Below are positions 1 to 27,760 of a stretch of DNA of 64,000 bases, one piece after another. Source of the stretch: Stercorarius parasiticus. Its lineage: Eukaryota > Chordata > Aves > Charadriiformes > Stercorariidae. A program made the translations under genes and the position numbers. Location: the NCBI GenBank assembly GCA_013396915.1, contig VWZL01000197.1:65146-129145 (forward strand), given 5' to 3'. The stretch's first letter is position 1. Each line of letters opens with the position of its first letter. The notes under the pieces were generated by a model that ran no database searches, had not been told where the DNA came from, and saw only the letters and a program-made list of their open reading frames with translations.

Positions 1-4300
<4,300 letters not shown>

Positions 4301-4352
4301 TAATTATTAGGTTTCCCTGCTGAATTGTACTGTGTGTCATCACCCCCCCCGC

Positions 4353-4400
4353 ATTCACAAACGAGGAGAACACAGTATTCACAAACGAGGAGAACACAGT
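4353..4400. repeat. Exact tandem duplication of a 24-bp unit
   Basis: Two adjacent identical 24-bp copies (4353-4376 and 4377-4400), each starting ATTCACAAACGAGG and ending AACACAGT. A C-run (CCCCCCCC) sits just before them at 4343-4350. The absence of any mismatch suggests a recent slippage or duplication event. It begins about 95 bp after the donor site of exon b. Confidence 0.9.
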
Positions 4401-5035
4401 AAGAAACACGCGAGCATTAGCACCATCTAGGTGGTCCTGCTCCTGCAAGTCTCTGAGTAGCTGTTGTTTTTCACAAAGTAGTCCAGTCCTTCCAAACTGA
4501 TTTTTTTAAAAAATTTTATTTATTACAGAAAGCTATTCACACCAGTGATCCCTCTTATAGGAAAATCATAGTAAAAAGGATTTGTATAATGGCTGTTCAT
4601 AATATTAGAAGTTTACATGATTAGAAATTAACATTGTGAATTATAGTCTTTTAGCATCATGAAAACTGACTTTACAAGTGCTTGGTGCTTTTTGGGCTCA
4701 GTCACGCTAGCGTTACGTGTTTTAATCTGTCTGAAGGATGACAGCACAGTACTGGAGCTAATTAATTACCTGGCAGCTTTCTTTGAAGGTTAGAGTTTAT
4801 TAATGACTGTTTACATACAGGTCCATTGCCTAGTTTTCTTAGTTCAGATGACACTGTAATATCCCTCTGCTTTCAGAGAAATGTCTGGGTTTTCACAGTA
4901 TCAAAAGAAGACCATGGGTTGGAAAAATCTTAAACGAGCCAAAGAGTATGCAGAGCTGTTGTTTTACTATTCCCCCCCACCCCGCTCCTTTCCTTGAGGA
5001 CTTGCCTGTAGCATTTTGCCAAGTAATTTCTTTTT

Positions 5036-5081
5036 CACACACACACACAGACACACAGACACACACACACACACACACACA
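5036..5081. repeat. CA/TG dinucleotide microsatellite
   Basis: About 46 bp of CA repeats interrupted twice by CAGA units. The minus-strand open frames across it, with alternating Cys-Val residues, are artefacts of the repeat. It is likely length-polymorphic. Confidence 0.95.
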
Positions 5082-8000
5082 GTGAGTTTTGGCATTGTCT
5101 GGCAAACTTCGTGCTGATTACAAGCTTTCATTGTAACCGCTAGCCTTTTCATTTCTGATATGCACAACAAAACAAATCTAATAATAGGAATTAAATGACA
5201 GCACAGGGCAGAAAGCTCAGCGTCACTGAAGAAAACAACAGTTACAAGAACCCACAAAGAGAGACACAGGGCATGCCATCTCATGTGAAAACAAAACATA
5301 AAAACGTATTCCATCAGCATAGCTTTGGACACAGTCTCACTGTGGCTGCAGCAGGAGAAAAATCACAGTTTTTTGCATTGTTGAGGAGAACTTGAATTGC
5401 TGTCCTTCTGAAGACATCTGAAATTTGCTGTATCTCTGCATACTTTCACCATCAGCAAAAAGAAAAGGGGGGGGAAAATCTCCGCATACTCATTCAATCT
5501 CAGCATCATTAGCGTGGTTTTTGTAACACAGATAAGTTTGAAAAACCAAGTGGCTTAGTGTGATCAGCCACAGCTATGATCAGATGTGGTAAAAGTCTCA
5601 CAAACGGATCACTGTACTGCCAAAGCCGAGCCGAGTCATGACTGGAGAAGAGGCCAAAGCTTTCTTAAATCATGTAACGATTGTCAAAGCATTCCAGTAG
5701 GCATCGAAGAGTAAGCACTATTCGCCGTAATTTTTTTCAACAGACAAAACAAAATCTGAAAAAGGAGGACATCTTTTAGAGCTCTTGTCCCCCAAGAGCA
5801 CGGATAACTAGGTTTTAAAGCCAGTAATGACCAAGATGATGACCTTGCCTCCTGAGCAGTGCTAGCCAAGGGCCAGAATCCAGGAATTCCTACATTAAGC
5901 TGAACGTATGCAAACACTGCAGTAGTGATGTTGCATCACGTGAATAGCTACTGAAGATGTGTTTATTATCATAGGAAAGGAAAGATTGTTAGCCTCTCTA
6001 CAGAGAGAAAGTAATACTGAAAGTTAGGAAAACGCATAATCCTAAGGGCACAATCTCTGTACTACTTTGTGTTTTGCCTAGCGTGTGGCTTTTGCTTTCA
6101 GCTGGCCGTTAATGTCACTGTAATAGACAAGATTAATACTAATATAGTTTTGAATATTTGCATGACTTGGCTCTTGAGTATATGTCAGTCTTACTCTATT
6201 AATTTTTTATTTATGTTTGAGTGAGCAACACTAAATCTGAAATGTTTAATTTATTACCAATTTCACTGCATCTTGGCTTACTATATAGCAAGTTTTTATC
6301 TCTGATAATGGAAATGCTGACTTTCTTGTTGGCAAAAATATACTCTGAGTATCTGTTGCTCTGTCCATCTTGTTACCTCACCATAAACTTTACTCCTTGC
6401 TTAAGTAAGTCTTCATTTATAAACCTCTACTGCTGTTACATCTTATCAACCTGCAGTGGTTTGTAATTCACTTCCTTCGATCAGCAGAGGTATTAGCTTT
6501 TTTGAAAGTGGATGTCCTTTTCTGTTCCATACACTGCTGCTTCTTGGTCCAGAAGTGGTTCCATAAAAGTTCTTGTTTTGTCAAGTACCTTGGGTTACAG
6601 CCTTTTCTCTGTTTGGGCTCCAGTTTCTTATTGAAGGAAGGGAAAGAACCTTCATATAAAGGAGGAAGATAAAGCTGAGAGCAAAGAGTAATTTCCGCAG
6701 GGTCAATTTTGAGAATTGCCTTTCAGATCCTCTGTAGAAGCTCTCAATGGCAGTACAGAATATTTACTTCAATGATAGTCCCTTTGAGAAATGTTTTGAA
6801 TGTCCTGGTAGTGAGCGGTGGGTTTGTCCTCAGTGCGATATGTACTGCGGTGTACTGTATTTGGTGAAACAAATTTCCTCCTTAATCAAATACCTTCGGA
6901 GTCAGAAGCTAAGAATACTGAGGTCAAACCCACAGTCATGTTGGAGCATATTGTTTACTGGTGCCAAAACTCTTGTTATTTTGGTAACATTATGAAGAAT
7001 TCCTTTACATCATCTTCCCATTTGATTTTATAATTCCTAGAAGGATTTTATTTTGAACTTTGAACTTTTCCCTGTTTCTCCTTAGATACACCTTGCAAGA
7101 ACGTTGCTTTCTGCCAATGCTGAAAAAAACGCCTTTTGTTTCTAGCTCAGTCTTTTATTTTCTTTTTCCCACGTTTGTTTGGCTGTTTGTTCATGATCTA
7201 AAAAGCTCTGATAATTTCGGTAACTTGGCCAAGCAGAATATTTCTGGAAATAAAAAATGTGTCAAGATTTCAGTTTAGGTTCATGTTTAGCAAAGATAAA
7301 AATTGATGCGTTCGGAAAAATTAAAATGTTGTTCCTTATGAGATAAAGAATCTTTTCACTCCAGTTGAACAGACACAGTAGAACGGATATAGAATATCTT
7401 TCAGAATAAACCCCAGTGTTGGTGTTGGGAGAATATTCAGGTGCTTGGTTTGAGATAACCATCCAAATGTGAAGTTGCTTGTTAAAATTATCCGTATTTA
7501 TCCATTTTGGATGCAGCAAAGAAGGGGACATAGGCAAAGAAATCCTTATGTCTCCATGCTTTATTTTTTTTGTACGTCTGCTTGAGGAGAGGTTTGATCC
7601 CAACATATCCCTGTGTGAGTCTTGTTTCTACTCACTCTGCTCAAGGGGTGCTCGTGCAGACCTTCCCCATCACAGTGTATTCCTAGCGGTCAAACTGGCC
7701 ACGCTGGGTAAGATGGATTTCCTAATAGCTTTTCTTTCCTCCCCTACCTCTTTTCAGAATTTGGGCAAGAGCAGGAGAGGGAAATGTCTTTGTGAAACAT
7801 GAGCGTTTCAACAAACATTTAGTTTGAACTTGAATCTATAATTGATTGTACATTTTGTTCAAACTAACCGTGAGGCTTTCATATTCCTGATTACCAAGGC
7901 ATATCTTTTTGATATCTCTTTCTGTTTTCTGTAGATTTTTAATTTCTAAACAAATAAATCGTGTAAAATGTATTTATTATGAGAAACAGGAGCAATATAT

Positions 8001-10388
8001 TGTTTTGTCACTAAAAGGATGCGAGACCTTTGTTGGAACAAAACAGCCTAACAGGCACCGAATGATGCATTTTAATTTTCTCGTCTAATTAAAGTTGTAC
8101 TTATTTTTCAATTAAATGAGGTATGAGTGCATACATTTATTCTAATTAAAAATATGCATTTCTTTATATTTGAATGAATGTGAACAGTCTTGTTTTTAAG
8201 TAGGGTACACGTGAGCATACAAGTAATTTCTGTGTCTGCACAATGTGCATCATTGCTTACAAAAGGAATCAGATCAAGTATTCTAATTTTATTTATAAGA
8301 AAACTGCACTGAGTGTGCACTGGCAGTTCCCATCAATGACAAAGGAACTGGGACAGTGCAAACTTTAACCTATTTCATTTAAAATGTATTTGGTCTGTTG
8401 AATGTCTAGCATCAAATTATAAACCAAGTTCTTCTCACCTCATAACTTCTTTAGTTGATTCTCTCTCCATATCATTTAATCCTATAGTGGTAAAGTGATT
8501 TAGCAAAGGCTGCATCTGTTTTCTCTTGTTACCTGATAACTTCTTAATGAGTACTAACAGCTTATGTGAGAGCAAGGTCATTAGCTCTAATGGATAGAGG
8601 GGACAGCTGATATGGCATGGGAAAGGTTAAAGATTACCAGAGAAGTTTTTGCAAATATACACATAGCTCAAAGAAGTAAGTGCCATAATGGTTTTGCACT
8701 GATATTTCTGAGCTAATGGCCTTGGCCACATCTTTGTACACCTATTACTTCTCGGTCGTCCTGCAGTGACACTCTGCTCTAACATGTAGCGGTAATTCAT
8801 TTTACTAGATAAGCATGTTAATTTTTTTCTAGAAAGCTATAAATTTATACTTGTCACTTTGTCATCCGGTTTCTCTAGATAGAATATTGAAGATATTTTC
8901 TAAAATAGCTCAATTGTAATTCTCGGTCTTTTATCTTGCATAGGTGTTTTGCCATCTAGTACTTCTATACTGATTTCTCTTTCCTGCTGTGTGAACTACC
9001 AGTGCATTTTATATGATTTTAACTGTTGGCCAGAAAACTGCCTTGTCAGTTTTTGTAAGGAAAGTATCTGTTGAAATGCATTTTTGTGATGGCATTGGGT
9101 CTATTTTAGGTCTATTCCTCAGATATCATTATCTGCTTCATGTTCCATTTTCCAGTCTTCTGCATTCGCCACTGTTAACATTTGTTTTATTCTCATTTGT
9201 TCTATCTGAGTATAAAAAGAAATAATAAGAAACAAATGACAGGATATTACTAAAGACTTTAAACCCCAAAGACATTCCTATGATAAAGGCATGGCTCGAT
9301 TTTAAGTGGTAGTATCTCCATTAGCATTAATGGAGTAGGTCCATCAGCTGAGGCATCTCAGAGGTTAATCAGGCTTCCTGGCTGGATATTGCCATCAATA
9401 CAGTGTGGCGCCTAGTTCTGTTGGCCCTTCAGAGGTTTTCCTGACAACACACTAACAGACTTTGTGTAAGTCATTTCCTATGAATTATTAAAACAAACGT
9501 TTGGCTGCTAATTGATGAACACTAATGTGTTTTCTAATCACTGCAGTTTGAGATTTTAGCACTAAACAAAGCAGTTGCAATTGATTTGTGGCTGCTTCTT
9601 GGTTTCAGCCTGTGATCTGTACATTTTTTTTTTTCCTTTTCAATTTAGCAGGCAGCTTAGCTTGTCTTTTTAGTTAAGAATTGGCTTGTTATAGTGTCAT
9701 TCCGTTCGGATCTCTTTTGCTATTTCTTATTTATATTGCATAATAAATCTGCTCAATTCTTTATAGGCAAATAAGGCACAGTCCTTGAATCAAGGAGAAA
9801 GTATTTAAAGTTGTAGTTTGGACTGTTTGGGTTTTTTTAAACCTGTATCTCTCCTACTGTGTATACTCTCACACTTTCTCTAAATTAAAGAACACAAAAA
9901 AAGTCTTCAGCTTCTTTAGATAATAAAAGCTGGTGCAATGAATATGTTTTCAAACCAACGTCTGGAAAAGAGGCAGACTGTGGAAAGTCGCATTATTTTT
10001 ATGGGATGTGTGTGGACTTTGTACAGAGCTGTCCTGTACAGAGTGCCTTGAGGATGGCGGTTTTAATTTTGCTGGCTTTCAGTCCCATATTCAGTTTTAA
10101 TGCTACAAAAAGCATAATTGCTGAGAAACATTATAATGAGTGTGTCTGTCATGTCTATCAAAGGCCAAATTCCTTGTCTCTTGCACTTGTGCAGAAGACA
10201 GAACTATTTCAGCATTAACTGCTATGGGCTGTAAGCACTTCTGCGTGTGGCACTGCCCTCCATGCACACCCATCACGGCTTCATCATTTGATTCATGCTC
10301 TGTACCTTTGGGAATAAGTAAATAACAACGTTAAAGAAAGAAAAAACTGTAACAGACAACATTAAAATATTTCTTGTTTCAAGAAATT

Positions 10389-10433
10389 TTTTGGAAGCAT
10401 TAAGTTCCAGTGTTTTGGAAGCATTAAGTTCCA
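10389..10433. repeat. Two-copy tandem repeat, 24-bp period
   Basis: Two identical 21-bp copies (10389-10409 and 10413-10433), each containing GGAAGCATTAAGTTCCA, are separated by GTG. It is probably a recent local duplication. The first copy starts inside a T run. Confidence 0.9.
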
Positions 10434-10648
10434 AACTAAAGGCAAATAGTTCAAATTGATAGGATGCTAAATTTTTTCAAGATACTTCTGTTACATACAG
10501 CCTTCGTCGCTTACATATCACTTACAAAAACATTTGGTTTGCGTGCTTCTGGTGTGTGCAACCGAGTTATATTAATTGTGTTGAGAAAAAATTCAAGATA
10601 GATCCCCAAAACAGCCCTAAACATTATTGGTTCTCTTTCTTTTTATAG

Positions 10649-20304
<9,656 letters not shown>

Positions 20305-23300
20305 TAATGTGATAGCTGTAAACAAGATGAAGACAGTAAAATATCATAGGCGTGTGCTCCATTGCTTTGGAGGAATTGCAAATACCACTGTGATCCATGA
20401 AATACATCCTCACTGCTACGACGGCTTTTGGCCTGCTCTGTTGGGTGTTGAATGTGTCATACACTGGTTAATTTGTCTTTTCCTGCAGATTTCAAACTTA
20501 AGTCACTGTTACAGTATATGTGAAAAGAATCAATCTACCAATTCAGGTATAGCCGAAGTACTAAGGAATTCTTTTCTTTTGGGTATCCAGATGTTCTGAT
20601 ATGCAGGTCTCTAGAGGATCAGCACGTAGTAAATTGTACCCCTCCATAAATACGAAAATAAAGTGAGTTACTTCACTGGCACTGTTTTTTAAAGTAACTT
20701 ACACTGCTATTGCGTGTTTTGTTGATGAGGAGCTTCCAATTCTACCCTCTCTCCTGAGTGAAATCAACTATAATCTGAAAATACTTTTAAGAAACTCCTC
20801 AGAAGTACCTATTCCTCTCTTTCCTCTTTATGAATGAACAATGACTGCGGGCAGCAGAGATTACTGCAGATCTTCTCTGTTAGTACATCTTATTCATTTG
20901 ACAATTAACATGTTTATTATCCTATCTATAGACAGCAAAAAAAAAAAAAATTTTGGTTGATTGCACTAGTAGGTGAAATAGCCAGTAAATCAACAGCTTC
21001 CGCTTGCCTAAATACGTTTCTAAAACGTAGCAAATGCCATGAGGATCTTGAGGACAAAGTCACATTTGAAAGAATAAAACTAAATGTCTGTCATTTATGT
21101 TTTCACTCTTAGTGACCAGTTGGTCTTATTCAGACATCCCATCTGTTATGTCAGAACTCTTTAATAGTGGTGTGCGGTTCACAGCATTTTCACTGTCAGC
21201 TTTTGACATAAAAACTGTATTCTCATCTGGCTGAATTTTCTTCTGATACGTAAGAGATTTTTTTTTTTTGTGATTTGTGGAACTCTGTGCATTTAACTGA
21301 GAATCAACTATGCCAGTTCCAGAACAGTAATATTTTTTGCTTTGTACTTTGGTAGAAAGGTAGTACCTAGAGTTGAGCAGTGCTGACTAAGTGAAATACA
21401 GATGCTTAAATTAGAATGCTTTATAGATATTAATTGAATGCCTCCTTAAGACAATTTTAATGATTGTATAAATTTAAGGAAAACAGAGTGTTTATGCAAA
21501 AGCAAATTAACTTGTTATGTTTTTAAATTGAAGGATATATTTGCATATTGTTGGGTTACTTATATTACAATCAAGTTCGTTTGGTTTGCTCAGGTACTGA
21601 AATTGCAATCCTTTGTATACGATGTAGCAGGCTGTTACCTTGGATCTAATGGTACAATAAGATACTTAATGGCAAAACGCTTTTTCTAATTGACGTTATT
21701 TTTGACTGATTGCAAATTACGTATGTTACGAGAGGTCTGCAGGAGGGATGATTCACAGGAAGGTATTGAATCGTACCTTTTGTTCTGGGTATGGCAGTAT
21801 CAAACAGGTTGAAAACTCTTCCCTCTGCTGCGACAGTATGAAAGCAGCACTTAACGCAGGATTCTCTATTCTTTATTTAACATCAAGGCAGAATTTTGTT
21901 TGAAGCCAGTGTTGTAAGTAACATCATCTTAATCCATTATCTAGTGGTGTATTGCCAATCAAGCTGATCTCATTACAAAGCAGAACAAAACAAGAGGTGG
22001 CTTTTGATACTGTCTTCATCTACTGGCTGGTTGAAGTGAAAAACCACTTTTACTCATCATTTCAAGCAGTGTCTGTGATGCTGCGCTAGAACATAGTGAC
22101 AACAAACTTTTGCTGTACAGGCAATCAAGGAACACAGATCTGTTTCAGTTTAAGGATTTTGTTCTCTATGGCTGATCAAATAGATTAATTTAGTCATGTC
22201 TCACCCCAAGGGCCCATGAGCTCCGCAGGTATTCAGGTCTATAGAAACTTACAGGGTTGTGTTTGAAAAAAACCCTAAAACAAAGCCACCACTGAAGGTC
22301 AGTGGATGTGGCGGACAGATCTGTATGACTTTTGTGTAGTAAAGCAGTAGAACAGTGCTGCAACCACTTTAAGCTGTGTTTTAAAGTGTGATACATCCTT
22401 TGGGTTTCTGCTGTTTTATGTTTTCATACTGAACAAGGAGCTTGCGGGGATAAGTTAATTGTGGATAAAGTAGTGGTACAGAATTTACAGGTATCATTGT
22501 GAGAATAGCTCCTGGGAAGGGGTGATATATTGCTTTATTGTAGGATTATCAGAAAACAGTCCAGTGGGGAGGAGACTCATTAATGTCAGCAAATTGCAGT
22601 CATATTTTTCCCTAATCTTTCTTTTTGAACTCAAAAAGAAATTCTTTACTGCATTTAATGTGTCCAAGATATGTTAAATTATCATGTGCCTGATTGAAAG
22701 TCTGTTCCTGACAATGGCAGGGCTCTTGCTGATGGGGAGGGGGTCTTTTTTTGTGGGTTTTTTGTTTGTGTATTTGTTTGTCTTTGGTTATGAGGCTTCG
22801 GGGGTTGTTTTTTCTTCCCAGCAAGGTAACTAACCTGTGTTAGCATGTCACTCTGCTGGGCAGACATTTCTATAGTGACTTTTGCTGGCATTAGATTTAC
22901 CTTTTGTTTGAATTTAAGGCAAATCTATTGAATTTTTTTCTTTTCTGTTTTTGAGTTATTCAAAGAAAGAAGAAACTTGGCATACAGTTAGCTTTTTTTT
23001 TTTGGTATTAGATCTATGGCTACTCTGAAAATCTGGTTGAATAATAAAATAACAAACTTGAAATAGCATTTCCGAGTATACTTTTGGGGCACCATAGTTT
23101 GGTTTTGGTTTTTTTAATGCTGCCCAGCATGTCCCTGTATACCTCTTACAGACCCTTATGTTAATAAAATCTTGCTTCTGAGTCAGTTGATCTTAGGGAG
23201 ACTGTAAAAGTCTCAGGCTAAGACATACAGCAAATCATGTTTAGCATTAGAAAGAAAAAAAAAAACACAAAAAAACCATAAAGGAGAAAAACTGCAGTTC

Positions 23301-25465
23301 CTGGTAGTTTAGGTTTTCTCTGTGTTTTTTCCTGTGTACATCAAATTTTAGTTTTCAAAAAAAGTTGTGATGGTTTCCTATGGGGCGTGGGTTACTGGGT
23401 TTTTTTTTGGGGGTGGAGGGGAGGGAAGGAGAGCGTTTGTTCTACAGCTGAAAATTTGTGGCCAGGCATCTCATCCACAAAACCCCTTAGTCCTATGGAA
23501 TTTCCAAAAGCTGGTTCCCTGCATATATTGTTACTGCCCTCTCTGCTTAACATTTTTCATTTTAATAGGTAAGATATGTAGTAGCTCAATAAAAGTGAAA
23601 AAAAAACCTGGTCCTCCTTTGCCATTTGCTGCTGATTTGAATCTTTGGGAAACAGACGTGAAATGCGAACTTGATCCTTATTCTGGTGGTAAAAATAAAA
23701 GTTATGATATGAGCCTCCTTAATCCCTTCTCTTTGCCAGTTGTGTTGTCAGCTTTGGTGACAGTATTTCTTCTGGCTGGTGAGCACACTTCCTATGTAAC
23801 ATTCTTGCTCTCTTTTTGGAAGTATGCTTAAATCCGATTCCAAGTTTCAAGTTCAGGTGACTTGGCACTGTTACTTGTTTTCTTTTTTCTATTTTAATTG
23901 CTAGAATATAAGTATTTCATGTATCCTTTTCTTCCGCAGGAACTGACACGGGTTTTCTGTACACTTTATTATATATCAAAATCATGATTTATTTATATAA
24001 TGCCATATATGCCAGTGGTTGGTTTTGTGACTTACATGAAGATAAGATCCCTCTTCTGAAGCACTTGTGTTTTGATAGTATTTTTTTTTAATACATACAT
24101 CCAATATTGAATAAATTAAATGTCATAGTAATAATTCAGCATTGCCAAGTGCCATGGAAGAGACGCTGTGTATTAACAGCAAAAAGGGATCTGACTTTGC
24201 AGTATATTCGCTTAAGAAGCATTGCAGACACATGGTATTTATTTATTTTTTACCACAACCCCTTCCCATGGAGTGATGCTTGCACCGCAGCGTGTGGTGA
24301 GGATGCTGGTGTGTCGGAGCAGGGCGCTGCGGGGCCCCTGGTGCAGGTGATGACCAGAAGTGGGCTCCTGCCAGCAGGAGCAGTCATGAAGCTTGGGAAC
24401 AGCCAACAAGCCAGGTGAATTTTGCAGGGAGCTGTGGCTCAGGAGAGTTGGGCACTGCAGATATGCAGAGTCTTTGAATGGCAATCACTGAATATCTTTT
24501 GATTAAAACACTATTTCACGGTTGATTGGGAGGATAATATTTCTTCAGCTTAATGGAGAAGGGTCCACTAAGAAGCAAGTCCCATCTCTTAGGCATACAG
24601 AAAGCTTTGCGAGGGAAACGAGTTGCGTTCTGAGTATATTTAGCTGCTATTTGAAAACCCGTCTGGTCGTCTCTGTGAAGCAGCTGCTGCAGCAGAGTGA
24701 AGAGCACCATGGCCAGTCTCTCGTTTCTGAACAAAGGCAGCGGCTTCAAACTTTTAGGAAGACTTTAAGCCTTTTATTAAAACTTTTCAAGAGGAGAATA
24801 AATAATACAAGGAAATGAAGTAATATTAATAGGCTGGGGACTTATTAATGTACCTCTGGCATGTATATTGATGTAGTAGAAACAAGAGGCTTATACTTAC
24901 AAGGAGACTCTTAAGAACAGTTACTTTAATTCACTTACTAAATGAAAATCACGTTAAGCTTTTGTGTGGATCCTTTTACTTAGTGTTAACATTGGCTTGA
25001 TTTATTTTAGCTTGAATATTCAGTTTTGGATGAATTAAAGGCCAATGTACTATGGACAGAGCGTCCAGACAAAAATTTAGTGGTGTTTACTAATTCACGT
25101 TAGGTGATATAAATTATTTTTTCAGACTACATCTGTGTAGATATGTTCCCAAACCTACACGTTATATTTTTCCTGGGTTTTGTTGGGTTTTTTTTTTTTT
25201 TGGAAGAAAATCTTGATACCTTTAGGTTGATTCCAGGAATGGGGCCTTTACAGTCAGTACACCTTGGCCACACCAAAATAATCTAGGACGTTGTTAGCTA
25301 TGCTGAGTTGCAGATAATGTCACCTGCCTGATTTCCTTTTTATTGATGAACATACGAACTCTGTTACTCTGGTGTACAGGACAGCATAGCCCTCCACCAG
25401 TTCTTGGAATGGCGATTGGGCCTTTTCCATGCTATAAATGTAAGATATTTAGAACTGTCAGTTAT

Positions 25466-25501
25466 GTACAACCACTAACAATTGTACAACCAGTAACAAT
25501 T
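25466..25501. repeat. Tandem duplication of an 18-bp unit
   Basis: Two adjacent 18-bp copies, GTACAACCACTAACAATT and GTACAACCAGTAACAATT, differ at one base. Confidence 0.88.
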
Positions 25502-25686
25502 TTTTGTCAATATAACGTATACAGCAGTATTGACACTGAAGTCTGTATCTATTATGGTTGAATTTTTACCATAATTAAAATGTAGACAGGATAAAACAAA
25601 AATTGTAAATATTTTCTTGGTCATTCAGATGTTTTTCTGTCAGTGCAACATTATGCAAGAATTTGTCATTAGGAAGCTTTAAGCTT

Positions 25687-25772
25687 TAATATGTATATAA
25701 TATTTTTATATATTTATATTTTTTATTTTTAGACATACCTCTATATATATATTTTTACATGTATTAAAAAAA
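25687..25772. repeat. AT-rich low-complexity tract
   Basis: Nearly pure A/T with TATATA and TTTTTA words over some 85 bp. It is a low-complexity region with no further structure seen. Confidence 0.8.
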
Positions 25773-27666
25773 TAGGTAGAAACCATTTGCAGAATGCCAT
25801 AGTCGTCATAGCATTGCAGAAGAATCCTGTCTGCTACATAATGTAAATCGACAAGAGCTTATTACGTAAACTTTGGATGAAGGTGGCCTGGACTAAATTT
25901 TGGAAGTTCACAAAAGGAAGGAATACACCATGGGGGGTTACTTAATTTAAGATGTTTACTGAAAAACCTCCAAGCTTTTAACGCGTTGATGATAGCCTGC
26001 CAGGAATTGTAAGTGTATGCAGGGTCTGAAATGGGGAGAGGGAACGAAAGGGATTAAATGTTACCAATTAGAATCAGTTGCTCAATGGTAAACTGGATTA
26101 GTCTAAACTGGAGAGTGTCTAGACTGGAGACTGAAGGAACCATACAAACATCCTCATTTTTCATTATGTTGTATTATTAGACGCTGCGATTGAGAAAGGA
26201 GGAAAAAACCTCACCAATTCTGATGTCAGCCGTAGTCCATTAAAACTAATTCACTTTGTTCCCTCTCCCATCGTAGACGTAGAGATGATTGCTAGTCACT
26301 CCTTACAGGCAATAAATACGCTGGGCTGCACAGAGCTCTGGCATGGTCTGGGATGGAAATTTCTGTATATGCTTCGTTCAAATGTTTTGGTTTATTGCTG
26401 TTCCTTTTAATATTAGTCCAAAGTATTCACTGTTCTACTTTCATGTAAGGTCTTGAGACTGGAGCAAAGTTGTGGGTGCAGATACCCCGAGCTGCAACGG
26501 TGGTGAGGAGTGAGGCTTTGGTCTCAGTTGGGCGCCATTGGGTCTGCTTCCTTTTTTTTTTTTTTTTGTAAGACATTTCAATATAAAGCTCTAAGGGTAT
26601 ATGTTATTTGGAAGATGGTTTTTCACGTGTTTAAAAGAAATTGTTATTGATTTTTATTTTTATTTTTTAATGAAAATATGCCCCCACACATAAAGGAAAC
26701 AAGGTGTTTAGTTTTGGAGGGCTGTGCGGTGATTTTTCTTGTCTTTTCACTACCAAAAAGGAGAAGGGGAGGATCATTACATATTTGAAAAATGAACCAA
26801 CATCCAATTTGTTTTGCAAAATACAATTACCTGTATTTTCCTCCATACCCAAGGAATATATTCAAAAATAAATCGGAAATTCTGGCTTTTTACTATCCTA
26901 ATTTTTAATCATCTGGTTCTTTATTTGTATCTACAATTTTTCCCTTTCTTCTGAGTATGTTCAGCATCCTGATTCTCTACTAATGAGTATTTGTAATCCT
27001 ATGCATTCTGGAAAAGTATTTTCATTGATTGTTACAAAGACACATTAAAAAAATAATACTTTTGTTTTTATATCTGAGTTAGTTTTGGGAAGTCCATAGA
27101 ATAGCGTAAGCTTTATGTTTCCTCTGTGTCTAATTCTTTCGTGTGATTTTGTAATCATAGTTTCTAAAACATTAATCATCTGGTCACTGGATGTATTTAA
27201 ATGGGTTCTGGGCTGACACACATACAAACATGTATTGTACATACACGAAAAAATTCTGTTCCTCTTGTGTGTGAAGAAGATTATGGAAAAACCTATACAA
27301 ATGCTGTCCATTGCTGGTACGTGCTCTAATGAGAAACTGCCAGCAAAATAGTTAGCTGTTGTTGGCAGATCGCATCTCAAAGGAAAAGTTAAAAATACAG
27401 TAAAATCTACATGACGGAATAATGCTGCGAAATGAACTCAAAAGAAAATAGTGCTTGGCGGAGTGGCTGGCGTGCGAGCTGTGGTCTGTGGCTTCTATTC
27501 ATAGATGTGAAATTAAAGGATGCCGTTAAATGCAGTTGTGAAACGTCCAGTCCAACAGCTGCATTGAGTTTGTTTTTCAATTTCTCATTGCCTTTCTTGT
27601 TTATTAGCTGTGACTCTGAGGTCAGAATTAAAACAAATATTTTAATGGCAGCATTTATGATGTTGG

Positions 27667-27760
27667 CAGGGAGCAGCGGGGCTGAGCCCCGCGCTGGGCA
27701 GGACATGCTCTGGGTGGCGGGAGGTGGCCCCGGCGGCCTCCCAGCGCCGGCGCAAGGGGT
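27667..27760. other. Short GC-rich patch with a 7-bp hairpin
   Basis: About 95 bp of strongly GC-rich sequence stands out in AT-rich intron. At 27676-27692 it contains a perfect inverted repeat, GCGGGGC, loop TGA, GCCCCGC, followed by CCCCGGCGGCC and CAGCGCCGGCGC words. It directly follows an AT-rich stretch (27420-27660) that looks like unique, possibly conserved sequence. Whether it is a regulatory element is unknown; there is no protein or RNA family match by eye. Confidence 0.55.

Noticed and set aside
4893..5332. Minus-strand frames with Cys-Val repeats
   Set aside because: Produced by the CA microsatellite.
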